Shown: positions 10,409 through 22,628, numbered from the stretch's first letter. The stretch is DNA of 64,000 nt from Cristatella mucedo (GCA_009760855.2 WPIO01000007.1:7825001-7889000), one strand, 5' to 3'. Numbers and translations are program-made. The notes: generated by a model from the letters alone, not told the origin.

Positions 10409-12289
10409 CGCTGCTGGACGTTGCATCCAAGCCGCCCTGCAGCTGTATGTAGAACTGTGCCGGCACCACCATGGCAACGCCCAAGACCGAGTTCCGGCGG
10501 ACGACGCCACTGCTGCTGCTGCCCACACTTGCCCGGAAGCCAGGCAATGCTGCTGAGGGCAGACTGGCCGTGGGAGATAGCAGAGGCGGGTCGTCGGCAG
10601 CAGGTGCAACGCCGGATGCTCGAGGCACCAACTGTGGTGAGCCGGCGGCAGCCCTGAAACTGTGCAGGCTGCCCGATGATGGCGCGGCCGTGGGCTGGTT
10701 CGCCGATGCCCAATAGCTGGCGTCATCGACGATCCTGTCCAGACTGCCTCTGCCACCACTGCAGCTGCTGCTGCTAGCACTGCTGCTGTTGTTGTCGAGC
10801 GTGTCGTCAGCACTGCCCAGCCGTTGCCGGGCCAGTGCCTGGACGGAGGCCGGCACCGCCACAGTCAAGTCGCCATCAATGTCGCTCAGCTTGTCCGCAC
10901 TGGCGGTGGCGGCAACTAATGCCGAGCGTATGTTCGGTGCCGACTTAAAAGTAGTGCCGCGGCCGAGACGAGCGGCACGCTGCTGCTGCTGCTGCGCATC
11001 CTCCTCCTCCTCCGGCGGCAACTGCTGCTGCTTCGGTGGCCTTCCACCCTGCTGGCTGCTGCTGTTGCGCCGTCCGAGCTGCTGGCGACCGACGATGACG
11101 GCTTTCGACGGGCCGCCAGCGGCGGCGACGGAAGCGTTGTGGGGTCCAGCTGCCGCGCCTGCTTGAGACTGCTGCGACACTGCCGATCGACCACTGGAGC
11201 GGCCAAGGACGAGAGTGCCACCAGCGCCGGGGCGCATGGACTCAGATCGGCTAACGACGGCGGCGGCGGTCGGCGACAAATGCGAGAGCAGGGTGGCAGC
11301 AGAAGTGGCATGGCCTGGACGGACCATCGTCCGGCTGCTGCTGATGCCGTCAACCTCGGTCCGACCGCCGCTGGAGGAAGAAGAGGGGTTGTACTTCCTC
11401 TGCCACGTGATGCGCGACGAGAGATTCTCGGATGCCACTACAGGCGTCACCGGACCGCTGTAAGCCGGCAGGAAGCGCACGCCTCCGGCGGCCGACGTGC
11501 TGCCGCTGCTGCCAGCCGTCTGTGCAGCTGCTTGCGAGCCACTCGAGTCGGCCGCTGAGCCTGGCAGCGGCGACTGCTGCTGCTGCTTCAGCTGCCTAGG
11601 CCCTTCGTCGGACGGGCTGGCGATCGACAAGACTTCACTGTCCGCAATCGCGACCGGCGCTCGCAGGGTGCGCTGCGGCAGACGGGGAGCGGTCAGCTGG
11701 TAGCTGCCGCCGTCAAAGCCGTCCAACTGCTGCTGCCGCTGCAGCTCTACCGTCGCCAAGGCAGCCGTAACGGCCAGCTGTGGCTCGACGGCAGCAGCAA
11801 AGACGGTGCAGCTGACCGGAGGCAAGGCGCTGCCGGCGGCCCTCGTAGGTGACAGGGACTCGATCACGGCTGCCATTTCTCGAACCGCACCACCACCAGC
11901 AGCAGGCCTGCTCGAGCCCAGGTCAACCGCCGCCGGTCTGGGCAGCTCGATTAGGAGGCTGCCTGCCTTTGTGCCGCCGGCAGCGCCATTTGTGGCGACC
12001 TTGACACTGGCAGCCACTTCCAAGCGATTGCTGCTCGAACCGCTGGCAGGTGGCCATTCGAACAGCAGCTGAGGTCGCCTAGGCGAGCTAACCTTAGGCC
12101 TGCTCCCTTGGCTCACCGGCAATGTCAACTTCTGATTATCAGCTGCTGGGCTGACCGGTGCCGGCTGCAGGGGTACAGGCTGCTGCTCGCCATGTGCCCC
12201 CTCTGGTGACACCAGCAGTGCCCGGGCAGCAGCACTGCTCTGCTGAAGTGGCGAAAGCCGATTTGCCACGCTGCTGTCGGCAAGGGGCC
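10409..12289 (-). CDS. Large exon: Ser/Ala/Gln-rich disordered region
   Basis: This 1,881-base exon starts after GCTCTTGTCCTCCCCAG and ends at AGCAGCG|GTGAGT, an ideal donor. It is phase 1 at both ends and codes for about 626 residues with no stop. The product is dominated by Ser, Ala, Gln, Gly and Pro, with poly-Gln runs encoded by CAG/CTG repeats, poly-Ser and poly-Ala runs, and scattered basic-Ser motifs (RRNSVLG, GTTFKSAPNIRSALV, SRITWQRKYNP) that look like kinase target or docking sites. No folded domain is recognised. It is the longest coding block in the window. Antisense frames over 10421-12072 are long because of the GC-rich triplet composition and are not genes. Trinucleotide runs make length polymorphism likely. 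Confidence 0.82.
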
Positions 12290-12589
12290 CTGGGGAGGAC
12301 AAGAGCGGACGCATACAGCCGATGACGTGGAGCACGCCGACATGAATGCGAACGCAGCAGCGAGATAATGAACAGAGCAAGCCGAGTGAATGAAGAGAGC
12401 AAGAGCAACTTGAGAAGCAGCTCGAGCGACATCCAGCAACACTGGCAGCCACCGAGGGCAGTCAGCTGCAGGAGACGAGTGGGGGCTGTTCGTCACGTGC
12501 AGCACTGCTAGTGGTGCCAGCAGTGCCCCAACCCAGCCTCTCTCTCCTGCAATAATGCACTTCGAGCAAAAAAAAATCCGTTTCCATAT

Positions 12590-13920
12590 CAAAGGGAGCA
12601 GGTCGCCAAGTCAAAGGTCTGTGCACACTTGCCGGCAGCTCGAGCTGCCGGCGATCCTCACCCCAAGGCCATGCGTAGCACCACTTTCGGCATGGAGGGG
12701 ACTAAACCAGTAACTAGGGGGTGGTGCACCAGGTCAAGACCTTTGCTCTGCAAGCTACTTGGAAAGGCTGTCATAGTGGGAGACTACCTTCAAGGAATAG
12801 CACACACCCTGAGCATCTAAATAAAAAATAGGCTAATACTATTATAGCATAACTCATTCTATATAACTACGCCATTTTAAAATATATTTAAAAGCTGGCA
12901 TAAATTATAATGCAATGCAAGTCATATTGTGTATTTATTTTCTCTAATAAAATATTCTAATTATGAATATCTATTTAAATCAGCATTCCTTAAAATTATC
13001 GTTTGCACACATTTTTTGGCACCCTTTTGCCACGAGTGCTTATGTTGTTGCACGCTTTGTCGGCACACTGTTGTCCTGCATGTTTCTGTGGGTTTACCCA
13101 CACACATATATATACATGCTGGTCTGCTGTAAGCTGAATCACTCCGACCCTTTGGCAGAAAGGGGGTTACAAACCGGAACTGACTTGCAATCGAATTTCA
13201 CGGTCAGTTGCAGTCACTCGGTAGGCTGCAGCTAATCTTATGCAATGGCTAACCCTCACCCTTCACTTGCAATTTGCCAAACTGAGCATCACACAACGGC
13301 CAAGTGGAACCGGTCAAACAAAGCCTGCTGCAAGCGGTCTGCTGATCTTATCTGGTAGCAGCCACATTTTGCCACTCAGTCATAAAGGTGCCGTTACTGG
13401 CTAGCTTTCCACTTACCGTCTTGTTGCTAATATCCGCACCGACGGCATCTTGGAATGACAGTGTCATGGTCTCGAAGATTTCTGATCCTAATCTGGTGTG
13501 CTACCGTCTTGACCAACCAATCGTCAAAGGTCTGTAAGACCGACCAGATATGGCTGCCCTAGCTACCTAATCAGTCTCAAAACCTTTCCTGACTATAACT
13601 CACGATCAGTAACGTAAAATCGCTAATTGGAAGTGTATCCCGCAATTTCGCACGATGGTCGGTACGGGCAGCTGGGTTCGGCCAGGGGTTTTGGTGCTCC
13701 CCTTCGACGACAGAGGTCGTGGGCTGGAGCCATGAGGAATGTGGGAAGCCCTGGATAGAGATGCAGTTCTCTTATGGTGCTATGCAAGTGAATTTAATTT
13801 TTAATTACATAAAGCATGCTCATGCAGCAGCACTAGCATCCTCTTAGCAAGGAGGCTATGAAAGGTTGGTGACAGGCATGCTATAGCTGCACCGGCCAAA
13901 TCCGGAAGTGAAGAGAAGCT
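12590..13920. other. No gene seen; AT-rich intergenic or 5' intron
   Basis: Above the large exon (upstream in gene sense) this stretch shows no supported exon. It contains an AT-rich segment (12810-13000) and diffuse sequence without recognised repeats. Confidence 0.5.
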
Positions 13921-13924
13921 GATT

Positions 13925-14120
13925 GAACAGCTTATTTATACAGCAGTACAAAAGCCTCAGCAGCTTGCATACCGTTTGCAGCTGGCAAGGAAGAAAAAGA
14001 TTAGCTTGCTTCCGGACTCAAACCCACGACTTGGTTCGAGAAAGCCTGAGCACCATCTCGCTTGGTTGATTAGGAACGAGTTTCCTCTGTAGAAAGCTCT
14101 ATGAGCTAGTTGCCTTACCT
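13925..14120 (-). mobile_element. Degenerate SINE, family 1
   Basis: On the minus strand GTCGTGGGTTTGAGTCCGGA keeps the B-box region and the ACGAC-type arm. The A-box head near 14090-14115 (GTAAGGCAACTAGCTCATAG) is recognisable. The tail is diverged. Confidence 0.55.
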
Positions 14121-14909
14121 CCGCAATGCTAACGACGAACACTACACAAAACAAAGCTATGTTCCTCAGAAACCCTTGCCATATGTTATTTACAAATCTT
14201 CAGGCTACAATGGTTAAAATCACGAGGCTGTGGTGATTCAAACTCCTTGAGCTGCACAATTAGCAGGGAGGGGTGCTATTTGCCAGAGGGAGAGTATGTC
14301 ACAGCTTACATCCCAGTTCCGAGCAGCACTAAAGAACCAACCTTTGCAAGGGACTCCTCACCCTGATATGAGAGGGACGAAAAAAATCGTATGCTTACTG
14401 TACACGTGCTTGCATTTGAATTCATTCACCCAAGCTGATATGCAGTGCATGCTCCTTATCCACTCAGCAAAACGAGTAACTTGATAAAAGCCAGCCTCGC
14501 CCTTGCTCAGCAACCCCTCCCGTTCCTCGATTGTGGCAGGCTAGCAGCATCAGCGTAAGAACAGCCGATATACTGCATATCAGGGTGTGGCACGCAGGCC
14601 AGCTCGCCTTTGCTCGCTCAAATCCTCAGCGGCGGACAAAGCGCTTTCTCGGGTTCAACAAATGAGGACATCTCGAGAGTCAAAGACAAGATGAAGAGCG
14701 GACAGTTGACCGACGAGATTAGCTGAGGCAGTGAATAGCAGGTAGCGCCGGCAGCAGCGGGTGGCATGCACGTACACACAGGACAGCGCTAGGATGAGCA
14801 GCAGGAGCTGGCCACTGCCTCTGCATCCCAGCAGGCCCATGTGCAGATAGGAGGGTAAGGAATGGGGTGAGCATAACAAGTGGCTTAACCCCCTTGCCCC
14901 GCCCCTTAC

Positions 14910-15033
14910 TGCCACAGCCGCGGTCGTATGCTTCGTGGCCCCAGGACCCGAGCGCCGCTCGGTGTGCTACTACGAGAAGCTCGCCCAACGTGCGGCCAAG
15001 TTGCAGCGCCCGGATGCTGTCCGGCAGCGAGGG
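14910..15033 (-). CDS. Possible exon between 15251 and 12289
   Basis: On the minus strand an acceptor (CAAGCCCCACAG) and a donor (GGCA|GTAAGG) enclose 124 bases open in phase 0 to 1, reading LPDSIRALQLGRTLGELLVV. The phase-1 end would join the large exon. On the plus strand the same DNA also has a strong acceptor (CCCCTTACTGCCACAG) and an open frame reading RSVCYYEKLAQRAAKLQRPD with high third-position GC. One of the two is probably the antisense shadow of the other; the sequence does not decide which. Confidence 0.35.
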
Positions 15034-15250
15034 CTGTGGGGCTTGAGTCGTAAAAAACTAGCCGCACCAAGCCAAAAATCGAATTCGGTAAAGTGCAGCC
15101 AGCGCCGCCGAGACAACGAAGCTGCCGCCCTCTAGGCTGTGCAACCGGCAGAATAGCCACGGTCGGTCGGGCCGAGCGACTGCTGCGACAGCCTGGGGGG
15201 GAGAGACAGTGACAGCTTCGTCAGCAGCTCGTAGCCTGACTGATGCTTAC

Positions 15251-15311
15251 GGGAGGGGGGAGGCTTAGCGCTGGAGCTCCCGGCGATCGCGTCCACCTCG
15301 GCCTGGAATGC
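15251..15311 (-). CDS. Probable exon; may extend to 15132
   Basis: The acceptor (CTTGTTGTACAG) leads into AFQAEVDAIAGSSSAKPPPS. A donor C|GTAAGC at 15250 would end the exon in phase 1, matching the acceptor of the large exon at 12289. The frame remains open past this donor (RKHQSGYELLTKLSLSLPPR...) to a stop at 15132-15134, and a very strong acceptor (TCTCTCCCCCCCAG) lies within that extension. Three outcomes are therefore possible: a 61-base exon, a 180-base terminal exon, or two exons split by a 58-base intron. Third-position GC is high in all of it, supporting coding. Confidence 0.5.
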
Positions 15312-15319
15312 CTGTACAA

Positions 15320-17280
15320 CAAGTTATCACATTAGTTCTCTTCCAAGAATTAGGTGCCACTTACTGCAACGGCCTTACCATGGGCCGTGCTAGCTCCCTA
15401 ATTCTGTGTTAGACTAAGGTAATCAGGGGTGCCGGGATGCCGAAAATGCAATTGAAAAATATGACCCCTGCACTAGTTGAGGCTAGCATTTCTGCACCTA
15501 GTCGCCCTTCCCCCAGCCTCTTGAGTCCTCGACCTCAGCGATTGCAGCAGGTGCCCTTCTGTCAACAGCTCATTTGTGCCTAGTCACTATTTTGGCAACA
15601 AGAGCAGCACTAACCTCATCAAACCCTGGGCGAGTTTCTGTCTGCAAATCGTGTGTAAGGGGATTCTGACTGCTCACTCGCATGCTAACTCGAGTGCCTC
15701 TAGGCCAGAAAACCCTTTGCCAGCTTGCTACGTGAGACTGTCTCTTGTGCTTCTCATTTTCTCTTCAACGAACTGACCTAAGCTGTTGGCAGCAGACTTT
15801 GCTCCCGAAAGCTGCTGGCACTTTGGGTGCACTCTGGGGGAAACCCTACTGCTTACTCCCACCCCTTGCTCGGTCCTCGAGTCTGAGACAAAGACTCGCG
15901 AGAAGCACAACGCACGTGCAGTCTCACTCACAGAGGCACCGGGATAGGCCGCTGAGTCCAGCGAGCGACCTGCACCGAGCTTTCGACCTGCGACCTTGAA
16001 GCTCCGGCCTCAAGCCAACGAAGCTACAGTCGTCGTCAGTTCAGCCGACTCAGTAGCAAGCAGCTGATACCGATGCAAATTTTTAATCTGGCCCACGAGG
16101 ATTTTATGGCTTCACTCATTGTTACCTAGCTCAACTGCTACAGCAAATCGTGGCCTTTTCCTCTATCCAGATGGCCTCGGGACCACAAATCGGCAGCCCC
16201 CCCCTCCCCAGCGGGAAGCCAAGGGAGGGGAAGAGGGGCAGTAGTTCCTGCCCCTCCCCCAGTATGCAAAGGAGCATCTCTCACCGGTGGCAATGATGGT
16301 GGGGGTGGCATTGTGCTTCAGTTGGTTTATCTCGAGTGCCTCGAGAAACGAGGGTGGGGTACAACTAGTCAGGCAGATCCATTGGGGACCCGTGAGTTAA
16401 GTCCTAGCAAGTGATGGAGTTAATCCGACAGTGAGACCTATTTAGGTCCTAAAATATCCTAAAGGTAACAGTAACAATACTGAAAGAAGGCATAATCTGG
16501 CAAGTAGGCCGACTAATACATTTCATTAACCAAGATGCCAGGCAGGTAGGCAAGCCGATGGAACCTAAGAATGGCCACTAATAGTTGAGTCCGAAAGAAT
16601 AGCAACTGAAAGCTTCTGAGTGCAGCTTAAGTAGGTCAAGCCAGTCACTGCCCTTAGAGAGGCAAACGCCACTAGCTAAGTGTAACTGTTGTGGTGTAGG
16701 GGTCTGCCTTTAGGGCATGGACCATTGCTAGTGATTGCAGACGCACCGTAGAGTCCTCTGTACCAGTCTGGGGTTAAATGAAACCCATCCATGACTAGGC
16801 ACCGAAAGCAACAGCTTATTACTGGGCACCGAAACCAACAGCTTATTGCGGGCCGGTTATTGGGTGAGGGGGAGTTATTCGCCAGGTCAACTGCCTAATG
16901 CAGCGCAAAACGGGCCTATCATTTGAAGCTAACTGAACCCCTCCCCTTCCGAATCGTGGCCAGACCCGAATTTCACGGTATTCCGAGAGAGCAGAGGAGG
17001 GGACAGGCGCTGGAGCGGTTACAAGACTAGTCGAGCCACCAGGCCCCTAGTACCATCATCATCCTCAGCTCGCTAACACCTCGGGGACAGTGTAGAAAAG
17101 GCTAACTTATTTGGGTTGTCCAGGCATGAGACTCTGTGGAGAGCACATAGCAGCAGTAGTGGAACAACAGGGTAGTAGCCACCACCAGCTTCATTCCTGA
17201 TAACGTCACCGATCCTCTTGAGACAGCAGCGACACAACTTCCATAGGGAAATAGATAACTAGTAACTGAATAAGTATAAG
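15320..17280. other. No gene seen; unique sequence with C/G runs
   Basis: No exon with both splice signals or recognised repeat was found. Several short poly-C/poly-G runs (for example 16195-16265) occur. Confidence 0.4.
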
Positions 17281-17284
17281 CAGT

Positions 17285-19115
17285 AACTGATAAGTCTTCG
17301 AGGAGTCTCTGAAGTATAGGTTACCTCAGGGCTCTGTGCTCGGTCTGTTTCTCTTCACAGTTTATACATTCCCTCTTAACGATGAGATCGCCAATGAGGA
17401 TAATCTAGGCTTTCACTTATATACAGATGACATTCAGTAAAAAGCTTCGATCTCTCCCAGCCCTCCAGCTCGACAAACTCTCTCAAATCCCTTGCTGCAC
17501 GTAATGCTGCTATCCAAATTGGGATGGTAGCAGACTTTCTCAAGTAAATGACAATAAAACTAACTTACTAGTTATGGAAAAGCCAGAGTGGCTCAGAAAT
17601 TGGAAAGCTTAGTGCTCAAAATCGGCTCAGCTACCATATCTCCTGTTGCATCTGCACGAAATCTGTTTGCCTGTTCCAAAAGTGACCTACCACTAGATGA
17701 CCAAATAATAATAATAATTCACTTGATAAAGCGCCCTCAGAGAATGTAATCTCTCTCTAGGCGCTTCACATTTGCTGTAAAGTGAAATGCAATTAAATGG
17801 TAAGTGAAATCATGCTTGAAAAACAAACAAAATGAATAGCATGGTTAGGGGTGACATGCACAGGGTCAGCATGCAAATGTGATTAGTGGCAGCATGCACA
17901 GTGTCAGCACGTTGAGCACATCAAGGACGAATCACAGGGACCCACTAAATGCTGTCCTAAATAGGTGTGTTTTTAGGTTCCTTTTAAATGTGGTCAGGTC
18001 AGGGGATGTTCTGACGCAGGTCGGGAGGGAGTTCCGGGCTTTGGGAGCATATGAACTAAATGCACGGTCTCCAAAGGATTTAAGGTTTGTATGAGGTATC
18101 TCTAGACTGTTGGATTCCGAAAAGCGGGTGGTACGATGCTTGGCCTGGTGTGGGAGTAGATCTGAGAGATAGGCTGGAGCCAAAGAATAAAGTGACCTAA
18201 AAGTGAGCGACAAAACCTTGAAGTCAATCCGTTGCTTGACTGGTAGCCAGTGCAGGTCGGCGAGAAGTGGAGTAATGTGGCAACTGCGAAGCTCACGACA
18301 GACAAGCCTAGCTGCATCAGCTCCAAAGACAAGTCTGCCCACTTCCAGCTAAATAACATTGCTAAAATTTGGGCTTGCTTAGAGAATACTACATCCAGAT
18401 TAGTCCACGAATTTGTAACATCCTGTCTAGACTTCTGTAACTCACTGTTTGCTGGTCTACTTGTGTGTGCAATCAGACGCGCACAGCTGGTGTGCAAAAC
18501 TCTGCAGCTAGGCTAGTCTGTCCTGAACGTCGAAGCTGCCACATGACACCACTTCTTGCCGACCTGCACTGGCTCCCAATCCAGCACCTCACCGACTTCA
18601 AGGTTCTATCAACTCATTTATAGGTCCATTCATCCTCTGGCTCCAGCATACCTATCAGATCTACTCCCCCACCCCTTGCCAGATCAGGCATCGTAACACC
18701 GGCTGCTCTTAATCTAATTGTTTAGCTAAACCTTCTAATAACATCAAGTTTTTTGGAGACCACATCTTTAGTTCACCAGCTCCCAGAGCCCAGATATCAC
18801 TCCCGATGACATCATGACATCCCCTGACTTGACGACATTTCAAAAGAATCTAAAAACGCATTTATTTATCACAGCATTTAGTGGGTCTGTGTGATTCGTC
18901 CTTTGTGGGCTTGTGTGTGCTGAAACTGTGCATGCCACCACTAACCATATTTAATATGTTGATACTGTGCATGACACTTCTAATCATGTTATGTTTGATG
19001 TCATTCTGCATGCTAACACTAACTTTCTTTGCAGCATATGTAAAGTGCCTGGAAAGAGATTAAGTTCTCTAAGGGTGCTCTAGAACTTTATTATTATTAT
19101 TATTACTGTTATTAT
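17285..19115 (+). mobile_element. L2-like LINE (outer copy of a nest)
   Basis: On the plus strand, 17285-17705 codes LPQGSVLG (RT domain B) and LYTDDIQ (the YADD-type catalytic motif, altered to YTDD), then KLESLVLKIGSATISPVASA. The match stops at 17706 in CTACCACTAGATGACCA and resumes at about 18326 with CAGCTCCAAAGACAAGTCTG, continuing through the C-terminal block (18540-18880) to GAGATTAAGTTCTCTAAGGG and an ATT tail at 19080-19115. Stops and frameshifts show it is dead. Confidence 0.82.
17707..18325 (-). mobile_element. L2-like LINE nested in another LINE
   Basis: This is a 5'-truncated copy in reverse orientation. Its (AAT)n tail and CACTTGATAAAGCGCCCTCA lie at 17707-17745. The C-terminal frame on the minus strand (17932-18342) reads LLADLHWLPVKQRIDFKVLS and SLAPAYLSDLLPHQ and is intact over about 130 codons. 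It splits the host LINE exactly between two segments that are contiguous in the copy at 19740-19790. Confidence 0.85.
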
Positions 19116-19249
19116 TAAGAAAGTCACGATGCTTCCCGATTTTGCAATCGCAGTGGCCGAGTCCGGTCGAGCAGAGGCCGGCTATGGATTCGGACTACTT
19201 CAAAGATGCCATGCTTTTACTGTGTAACGGTAAAAAAAATTAATATAAA

Positions 19250-19376
19250 TATAATTCATTTGTATAGCACCCCAGAAGAACTTTATATCAGGCGCTCTAT
19301 ATATGCCATGGGGCTCGAGCCCACGACTTAGGCCAGACCTTGGTCACAGCAAGCACCTTAACCACTAGGCCAAACC
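19250..19376 (-). mobile_element. tRNA-derived SINE, family 2 (LINE-tailed)
   Basis: On the minus strand it begins GGTTTGGCCTAGTGGTTAAG, a clean A box, and has GGGCTCGAGCCCC as the B box, about 45 bases apart as in a tRNA. The tail, AGAGCGCCTGATATAAAGTT then CTTCTGGGGTGCTATACAA, resembles the 3' end of the L2-like LINE (AGCGCCTAG...GAGTTCTCTGAGGGCGCT). It is inserted at the 5' edge of the LINE at 19390. Confidence 0.78.
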
Positions 19377-19389
19377 TGAGGTGCCTCTA

Positions 19390-20480
19390 AAGCACTGGTT
19401 ACCCTAGGGCTCAGCAGTTTTTATATTTTCACTGTCACCAAGTTAATAGCCAAGCACATTCTAGGCTCTCGTTTCTATGCGCATGATACACAGCCGTGCC
19501 TATGCTTTGATCCCTCCCAGCCTTCCAGCATACTAAACTCTCAACTCCCTTGATGCATATATTGGGAATTTGCTCTAGGATGGCAACAAACTTTCTCAAA
19601 TGGAACAAAGATCAAATCAAACTACTAGTAGAGAGAAAACCTTGGGTTGCTCAGAAATTGGAAACGTACCCCTCAATTGAGCTCTGCCAGCAAATCTCGT
19701 GTAGCTTCAGCACGAAATCTAGCTGTCCTGTTCCAAAGTGAGCTCTCAGTAGACGACCACTTGAGCTCCACCATCAAGTCTGCCTACTTTCAGCTAAATA
19801 AAAATTGCAAAAATTCAGACCAGCTTAGACAGGATACTAGATCCAAGTGGTACATGCATTTGCTACATTCCTTCTCGGTTTCTCTAACTCACTGCCAGCT
19901 GATCGGCTAGCCTACGAAATAAAGCGCTCAGTTGGTAAAAAAAAAAAAAAAAAAACTCGGGAGCCTGGCTTGTCCATCATGAGCATCGAAGTTGCCAAAT
20001 CACATCTCTTCTCGTCGACATGTACACGCACGTCGTCAAACAGAGTATCCACTTTAAGGCTATGTCACTTTTTAGGTTCCTTCATTCTCTTTCTCCGACC
20101 TGCCTATCCTAACTAATTTCCAATCCTGCTAAGCAGCATACCACCAGCTCTCTTGACTTGAGTCATTTAGCCGGGCCTCAAACCAACCTCAAATCCATTG
20201 TAGGCAGGCTGGACTTTTTTGTTTCTACGCTCCTAAAACCTGGAATTCACCCTCCACCTCGATGTACTTGACGACATAAAAACAGATACTAAAAACACAC
20301 ATGTTCCTCATAGTAGTTACTGGGTCCATGTGAATTGACCTGTGTGTGTTAACAAGTGCTGACGTGACACTGTATATGTTATCACTAACCAAATTGACAT
20401 GCTTCTTTTGCAGTGTAGGTAAACTCCCTTGAAAGAGATTGAGTTTTCTGAGGGTACTATACAAATTTATTGTTTTTTAT
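19390..20480 (+). mobile_element. L2-like LINE, decayed copy
   Basis: Plus-strand sequence parallels the LINE at 17285-19115 from the RT domain B region (GGTTACCCTAGGGCTCAGCA) through AAGTCTGCCTACTTTCAGCT and ending with AGAGATTGAGTTTTCTGAGG at 20435-20460. A 19-base A run at 19939 interrupts the C-terminal part. There are many frameshifts. Confidence 0.75.
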
Positions 20481-22600
20481 AAATCTTGTTTTGACAGAAA
20501 TGGTCGTAAAGGCAACTAGTAAGATCGACACATACTTTCAGTCTATCTGCATCTGCCACTCAAGCCTCGAACGAAACACTTGTGATCTCCAGATCCTTTT
20601 TTATCACAGTCCACATGGTCCACTGTTAACCGATGAATATGTCACAGAAATTTGGGCCACCATCTTTCTATAAGCAGCCTTCTTTATCAATAAATTCTCG
20701 TTTTCCGAACTCTTGAAGTCCCACAAACTGGCCTAGCGTGCAGCGGTTCTAAGAAGGCACGCATTCCCGGTGCCTTTTGGTCTGTTCCTGAATCTAAGCT
20801 GACTCAGAAGTCTTCGATCTACTACCAAGTAGTCGACCATCTGGCTAATCGCTCGAACCCGACCCGAAAGAAGGACTACCATGTTTCCCGGCAGCCACCG
20901 GTCTCTCAAGTTCTCGGTGTCTGACTCAGAAAGTTTGCCGATGTAGACACAGCGTAAAGCTCTGCCAGTGTAGACGCAACTTAAGCAAAGCTCTGCCAGT
21001 GTACACTCGTGCAGCTTAAGCAAGGCTCCTAGGCACGTCGTCTAGGAGAGTCACAGTGGGTACACTACACTGCTGCCTTCACTGCATTTAGATGGCCGTG
21101 TACTCGGCCGGAAATCCTGCCTAGTAAAGGCATCGAGCTCAGATGACCGTATGACAAAAACTGACTGAGCATTTTCCAAGCCTCTATTTGACTCGGAGAG
21201 GTCAGCTCCGGCATATGCTGCCACCAGTCATGAGGAAAGCACGGCGCCCCCAGGCGGCACACCCAGCCAGGTACGGCTAGAGTGACAGCATCCTGCCTGT
21301 GACTGCCACCACCAGTCAGCAGCGGCAAGTCGGAACCTGAGCTTAGTGAGGCAAAGCTACAGAGGCCATAAAGGCCTGCCACCAATCAATGAGGCTCGAA
21401 CGGCTCCATTAATTTCCATTCTGCAGCAGGCTATCTGACCATGAAGCTGTGGCTTGAAAGGCTCTGATGGAGAAAAAGCTATCCGATGGTACAACAATGG
21501 CTTCTGCAGAGTGACAGCTGCAGCACCTGCTGCTTGGCTGCACAGGCTTACGCGGCTATCCGACAGTGCCCCATGCAAGCGTGGCTAAAACCTGCCAGAC
21601 CCGCTTGGGCCACACATGCGGGGCCGGGTCCTAACACAATCCCTCGGACACAGCTCGGCAGAATGCGGACAATGCACTGCCTAGCAGGCTAGATCGAATG
21701 TGCAATGAACGCACAAAACCACTGCATGCAGCTCTACGAGCTGGCATGTGACATCTGCCGGTCAGTGGCTCGAGCTGCCTCCGAAGCCGATCAAGTTTGC
21801 AGCCTCAAAAGGCCAGCGCAGGCATTGTTTAGCCAGAACGCATTGCAGCCGAGGCTAAGACAGCAGCGCCACCGCTGTCTCGGCGGCGTGGAGCACTCAG
21901 TTCCTGACACTGCGGACAAACTGCTAGAAATGCGCCAGGCCATTGCCTTGGGCTCGGTGCCCTGCAGCACTAGCTAGCTGTACGAGGATGGGAGGACGGC
22001 TGCGGTGGCAAGGCATAGCTCCACACTTCCGCTCGAGCTCCACACTTACGCTGCATCACTGCGACTAGCACTTACAAAAACAGCAACCAGCCCACAATCG
22101 CCTGTCACCTGCCCAGGTCACCTGCCGAGCAAACCCTCGTTCGTTCGGCAGAGGCATATTGAAAAAATCAGCATACTGCACGGCTTACCAAAGGTAAGGA
22201 GCCACCGACAAGCTAGGCAAACTGGGTCAATTAACGCAGCTCTGCTCTGGAGCTACACATCGGCCAAGCACAACACACCGGTGTCGCAAGAAGGATGCAC
22301 TATAGCGCAGCTGTTGCTAGTGAGACGACTTATTAAGAAGACTGGCCACCCGGTGTCCAGACTCAAGACCTAACCCGACCAAAACATCACGGAAACTACA
22401 CCGGCTGCAAGGGCACTTGAAGAATACCAGCACACCCAGTCTATCTGAAAACTAGCAGTGCTGTAGCAACAATTTAGCCATCGTGAAGCATCTTATTTTA
22501 AATAAAGAGTCATTGGGACTAAAGGTTCGAATATTAATCGACAACCTTTCAGCCAGCACGGAAGCTTTCGAAAGATCATTCAAGCTGAGGGGCACCGCTT
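20480..22600. other. No supported gene; GC-rich frames on both strands
   Basis: Plus-strand frames at 21705-21977 and 22005-22373 and a minus frame at 21065-21385 are stop-free and fairly protein-like, but none has convincing splice or domain evidence. I treat them as unproven. Confidence 0.35.
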
Positions 22601-22628
22601 TTTAATATGCTGGAAGTCTGCTCCTTAA

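Noticed and set aside
10421-12072. Several plus-strand open frames over the large exon
   Set aside because: They are antisense shadows of a GC-rich triplet-repeat coding exon that has its own splice signals and phase fit.
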